Source of the DNA: Roseburia sp.
Lineage (GTDB): Bacteria > Bacillota > Clostridia > Lachnospirales > Lachnospiraceae
Length of the DNA: 8,105 nt
NCBI GenBank assembly: GCA_030844625.1
Contig: JAUUNJ010000106.1
Location: forward strand, 1 to 8,105
Direction: 5' to 3'
In this document: positions 5,672-8,105 of the stretch, piece by piece
How the letters are laid out: every line of letters begins with the position of its first letter
Position numbering within the stretch: position 1 is the first letter of the stretch
Notes under the pieces: generated by a model
The model's input: the letters and a program-made list of their open reading frames with translations, nothing else
Told to the model about the DNA's origin: nothing
The model's database searches: none
Position numbers and translations under genes: made by a program

Positions 5672-7345
5672 TTATTTTATTTTGATTTTCTTTATTTTAC
5701 TCCATTTGCCGTTTCCGTATTTATTGTATCCGCGAATTCGGATATAGTAGGTAGTATTTTTCTTTAATTTTCTAAGTGTTCTGTAATTCTTTGAAGTTTT
5801 TTTATAGGTTATGGTTCTTGTCTTTTTGGAATCCTTAAAAGTCTTGTCTGTGGAATACTGAAGTTTGTAGCCTGCTTTGTATGCGGAGGACAGTTGTTTC
5901 CATGTAAGTTTGACTTTGTCATTGCCGGAAAGAGAGCAGGATAAAATTTTTCCCTTTTCAGGAAGAGAAACCTTATCGGTTTTTATGGAAATCCGTTTGC
6001 TCCATTTGCCGTTGCCAAGATTACTTTTATATGCGCGGACTCTAAAATAATATTTCGTATTATATTTTAAATTAGATATTGTCTTACTCACTGATTTGGA
6101 AGAATTGCATGTGACATATTTCACATCCTTTTTAAAGGTCTTATCCGTGGAATATTTGATCTGAAATCCGGTGGCATGTGTCTGCGAAGTCCAGGATAAT
6201 TTAACTTTATTGTGTTTTGTCAAAGATGCTTCCAAAGTTTCTTTTTCGGGCAGAATTAAAAATGTTGTTCTGCATACACTGACATATTTCACTTCAGAGG
6301 CTGTGAGTTTTACTTTTCCGATTCCTGTATATTTATTGGAGGAATAAGTAATCTTATACTGGTTTGAAGGGATTTTCTGCCCGTTGACGTAAAGGGTGAC
6401 AGCAGGCTTTATGCTTTTTCCGTTGGCATAATATACATTATTACTTAATGTGATTTTTCCTTTTTTAATAGAAATATATCCGTTGTTTTCTTTGTTTTTT
6501 GTAGAAATAACACCATTTTTAACGTTAATCACAACATCTTTGTCAGTGGTTCTGTAAGTTTTTACAAATCTTCGTGCCAGACGTTTCAATACGGAAGCCT
6601 TAGGCAGAGAAGTTGTTTTGGATTTGGAAGATGAAATAACCGCATACTGGGGACTGACAGCGTCAAGAAAATCTGCGCAGGAAGAGGCAGCAGCACCGTG
6701 GTGCCCTACTTTAAGAATGTCAGCCTTAAAGTTGTAGCCTTTTTGCATAAGCGTGCGTTCCATAGTAGAAGGAAGGTCTCCTGTCAGTAAAATTGATTTT
6801 TTGTCGCAGGTTACTTTTAAGACAATACTGCATTCGTTGTATGTGGAGCCTTGTGAACCATTATAAATAACCTGAACAGTAGCGTCGCCCAGTTTCCAGG
6901 ATTCTCCCTCTATTGGAGTTCTAAAGGGACATCCTTTTGCCTTCACGGAATTGATAAAATCATAATAGTAGGAGCTTGCTTTCGTACATGGTGAATAGAG
7001 AACCTGACCGATATCATAGTTTTTAAACACATCGGGAAAACTTCCTACGTGATCACCATCAGGATGTGTGGAGATTACATAATCAATTTTTTTGTCGGGA
7101 ATATTTAACTTATTCAGGTAACTCATCAGCATTGCAGAGCCGTTCGATGTGCCGGAATCCACAAGCATATAGTGATTATTGCTTTCTATAATTAATGCAT
7201 CACCTCTGCCAACATATACCGCGTGAAAATTCATTTCTCCTGCGAGAACAGAGATGTTGGAAGTGAAAAGTGTTCCTATAAAGGCTAATGCTGTAAGTAA
7301 AAATAATTTAATTGTTCTGTTTCGTAATTTATTTTTCATTTTCAT
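5672..7345 (-). CDS. Secreted ComEC-type metallo-beta-lactamase-fold hydrolase with Big-like and two FN3 modules
   Basis: The 557-residue protein starts with a signal peptide: basic MKMKNKLRNR, a hydrophobic core, and probable cleavage after VLA (33-35), with no lipobox. A metallo-beta-lactamase fold follows (~37-285) of the type found at the C-terminus of the DNA-uptake protein ComEC: VGRGDA (45-50), LVDSG (61-65), THPDGDH (93-99, the His-x-Asp-x-Asp-His form), LTGD (187-190) and GHHG (214-217). These are the expected metal ligands, so it should be active outside the membrane; ComEC's own domain is implicated in DNA degradation, but the substrate here is unknown. Residues ~300-366 resemble the Big-like NGK..KPAV..Y modules of Clostridia surface proteins. 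Two FN3 repeats end it (369-458 and 466-557). There are no competence-channel helices and no wall-sorting motif; the lysine-rich tail may hold it to the envelope (inference). It starts immediately after the stop of the upstream gene; AAGAG (7354-7350) is a modest ribosome binding site. Confidence 0.85.
   Translation of the reverse strand: MKMKNKLRNRTIKLFLLTALAFIGTLFTSNISVLAGEMNFHAVYVGRGDALIIESNNHYMLVDSGTSNGSAMLMSYLNKLNIPDKKIDYVISTHPDGDHVGSFPDVFKNYDIGQVLYSPCTKASSYYYDFINSVKAKGCPFRTPIEGESWKLGDATVQVIYNGSQGSTYNECSIVLKVTCDKKSILLTGDLPSTMERTLMQKGYNFKADILKVGHHGAAASSCADFLDAVSPQYAVISSSKSKTTSLPKASVLKRLARRFVKTYRTTDKDVVINVKNGVISTKNKENNGYISIKKGKITLSNNVYYANGKSIKPAVTLYVNGQKIPSNQYKITYSSNKYTGIGKVKLTASEVKYVSVCRTTFLILPEKETLEASLTKHNKVKLSWTSQTHATGFQIKYSTDKTFKKDVKYVTCNSSKSVSKTISNLKYNTKYYFRVRAYKSNLGNGKWSKRISIKTDKVSLPEKGKILSCSLSGNDKVKLTWKQLSSAYKAGYKLQYSTDKTFKDSKKTRTITYKKTSKNYRTLRKLKKNTTYYIRIRGYNKYGNGKWSKIKKIKIK
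5675..6241 (-). repeat. Two tandem FN3 repeats inside the secreted hydrolase gene
   Basis: Two related units of about 300 nt encode FN3 modules (6241-5972 and 5950-5675). Both contain YSTDKTFK and end near GNGKWSK, 99-100 residues apart. The DNA still shows short matches at the same offset, such as CTCCATTTGCCGTT at 5700 and 6000 (plus-strand reading), so the duplication is old but recognisable. Confidence 0.75.
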
Positions 7346-8105
7346 TCAACTCTTTTCCGTAATTAAATTGTTGTTATTTTTTTCAATGGCTTTTCTGTAA
7401 GAAGCCTCTATATAATCATAGGTCCTGCGTAAAATAGACCAGAATAATATAATGTCAAGTACCAGGCATGCCTCTAAGACCAGTCCGAGATTGTGCAGCA
7501 TTTTAAAGTCGGAACCAAGCCACAGGACAAAGGTCACGAGGATTTGCAATGTAAAAGATAAAAACCAGCATGTTTTGCACCACTTTCTCTCATCACGGCA
7601 ACATACATCCCGACACATGCCCAACAGTCCATTGACAAACAGAAAAATTGTCAGCAGGCTGCATGCCAGATAGGCGATTCCAACAACAAGTGTGATATTG
7701 CATAGAAGCATTCCATTAAATAAAAATGGAAGAAGTGCAAGTATACCATTTAAGATGAAACCGCAGAGCGCACATAGTGAGGCAAAACGGAATTTTTGAT
7801 TCACGATGCCAAGTTTAAAACAGGCAAAGCCAATCAATATAAAGGCGGCAAAGTCATTAAAGATATCAATTCGGATATTTTTAAAGAAAACTTTGTCAAT
7901 GACTTTAATGGTCTGTCCTGAAGAAGAGGAGACTTTTGCGTTAGCGTCTGTCTGTGTTACACTTTCATATTTTTCATCAACATTGCCGGAATCAATCATT
8001 TTGTAAGTACAGCGTGCACCGTAAGTGGATGCAAGCGTGTAATATTGAAATTCGCCGATTATCTGATTGGAATTACTGTACTCATTCGGATAACTTAGAT
8101 TTGTA
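7346..8105 (-). CDS. Unrecognised polytopic membrane protein, N-terminus missing
   Basis: The frame is open to the right edge, so the internal Met at 7999 need not be the start; 252 residues are visible from 8104. The first ~80 are polar and soluble. Five hydrophobic segments follow at about 83-101, 107-129, 135-160, 178-197 and 204-225, then a basic tail (RRTYDYIEASYRKAIEKNN). Positive charges sit in the loops after segments 1 and 3 and in the tail, which puts the visible N-terminal part outside and the tail in the cytoplasm. The third loop holds a cysteine cluster (CRDVCCRDERKWCKTC, 164-179), which would be cytoplasmic. I recognise no family. Its TGA (7348-7346) directly abuts the ATG of the secreted hydrolase in the same frame, so the two are surely co-transcribed and probably translationally coupled; they may act together at the envelope (inference). 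Confidence 0.7.
   Translation of the reverse strand, partial: TNLSYPNEYSNSNQIIGEFQYYTLASTYGARCTYKMIDSGNVDEKYESVTQTDANAKVSSSSGQTIKVIDKVFFKNIRIDIFNDFAAFILIGFACFKLGIVNQKFRFASLCALCGFILNGILALLPFLFNGMLLCNITLVVGIAYLACSLLTIFLFVNGLLGMCRDVCCRDERKWCKTCWFLSFTLQILVTFVLWLGSDFKMLHNLGLVLEACLVLDIILFWSILRRTYDYIEASYRKAIEKNNNNLITEKS

Noticed and set aside
7452..8006. Plus-strand open frames of 66 and 73 codons near the right edge.
   Set aside because: Both are opposite the membrane protein gene, which has a coherent five-helix pattern obeying the positive-inside rule; the plus-strand frames show no motif or ribosome binding site.

Overview
The window looks like a chromosomal piece of a low-GC, Gram-positive Clostridia member, most likely Lachnospiraceae. 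This rests on AT-rich codon use, a large secreted multi-domain carbohydrate-active enzyme, lysine/tyrosine-rich fibronectin type III (FN3) modules of the kind common in gut Lachnospiraceae, tandem DegV proteins and a small eight-cysteine protein. This is inference from sequence style; no rRNA or other phylogenetic marker is present. No tRNA, rRNA, CRISPR array, insertion sequence or phage gene was seen.

Layout. (1) Positions 2-3241, plus strand: the 3' part of a very large extracellular glycosidase gene. It encodes the end of what looks like a parallel beta-helix, a CBM6-like module, a GH5 catalytic domain related to exo-beta-1,3-glucanases, a fascin-like beta-trefoil, a Thr/Glu/Pro linker, an FN3-like module and a C-terminal F5/8-type-C (CBM32-like) domain. 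A strong intrinsic terminator follows. (2) Positions 3333-5606, plus strand: a three-gene unit with a good extended -10 promoter, two divergent DegV/FakB-type fatty-acid-binding proteins and a 79-residue cysteine-rich protein. It ends in a hairpin that can terminate transcription from both sides. (3) Positions 5672-8105, minus strand: a convergent pair. The upstream gene, cut by the right edge, encodes a polytopic membrane protein that I do not recognise. Directly after its TGA, in the same frame, starts a secreted ComEC-type metallo-beta-lactamase-fold protein carrying a Big-like module and two FN3 repeats.

How the parts fit. The glycosidase would degrade beta-glucan outside the cell. The DegV proteins would carry acyl chains for the fatty acid kinase route into phospholipids, but the kinase (FakA) is not here. 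The minus-strand pair probably works at the cell envelope: one protein in the membrane and one exported hydrolase, made by coupled translation. The three blocks look functionally independent. The least ordinary parts are the TGA-ATG junction of the minus-strand pair, the exported ComEC-like hydrolase, and the structured leaders before the two DegV genes.
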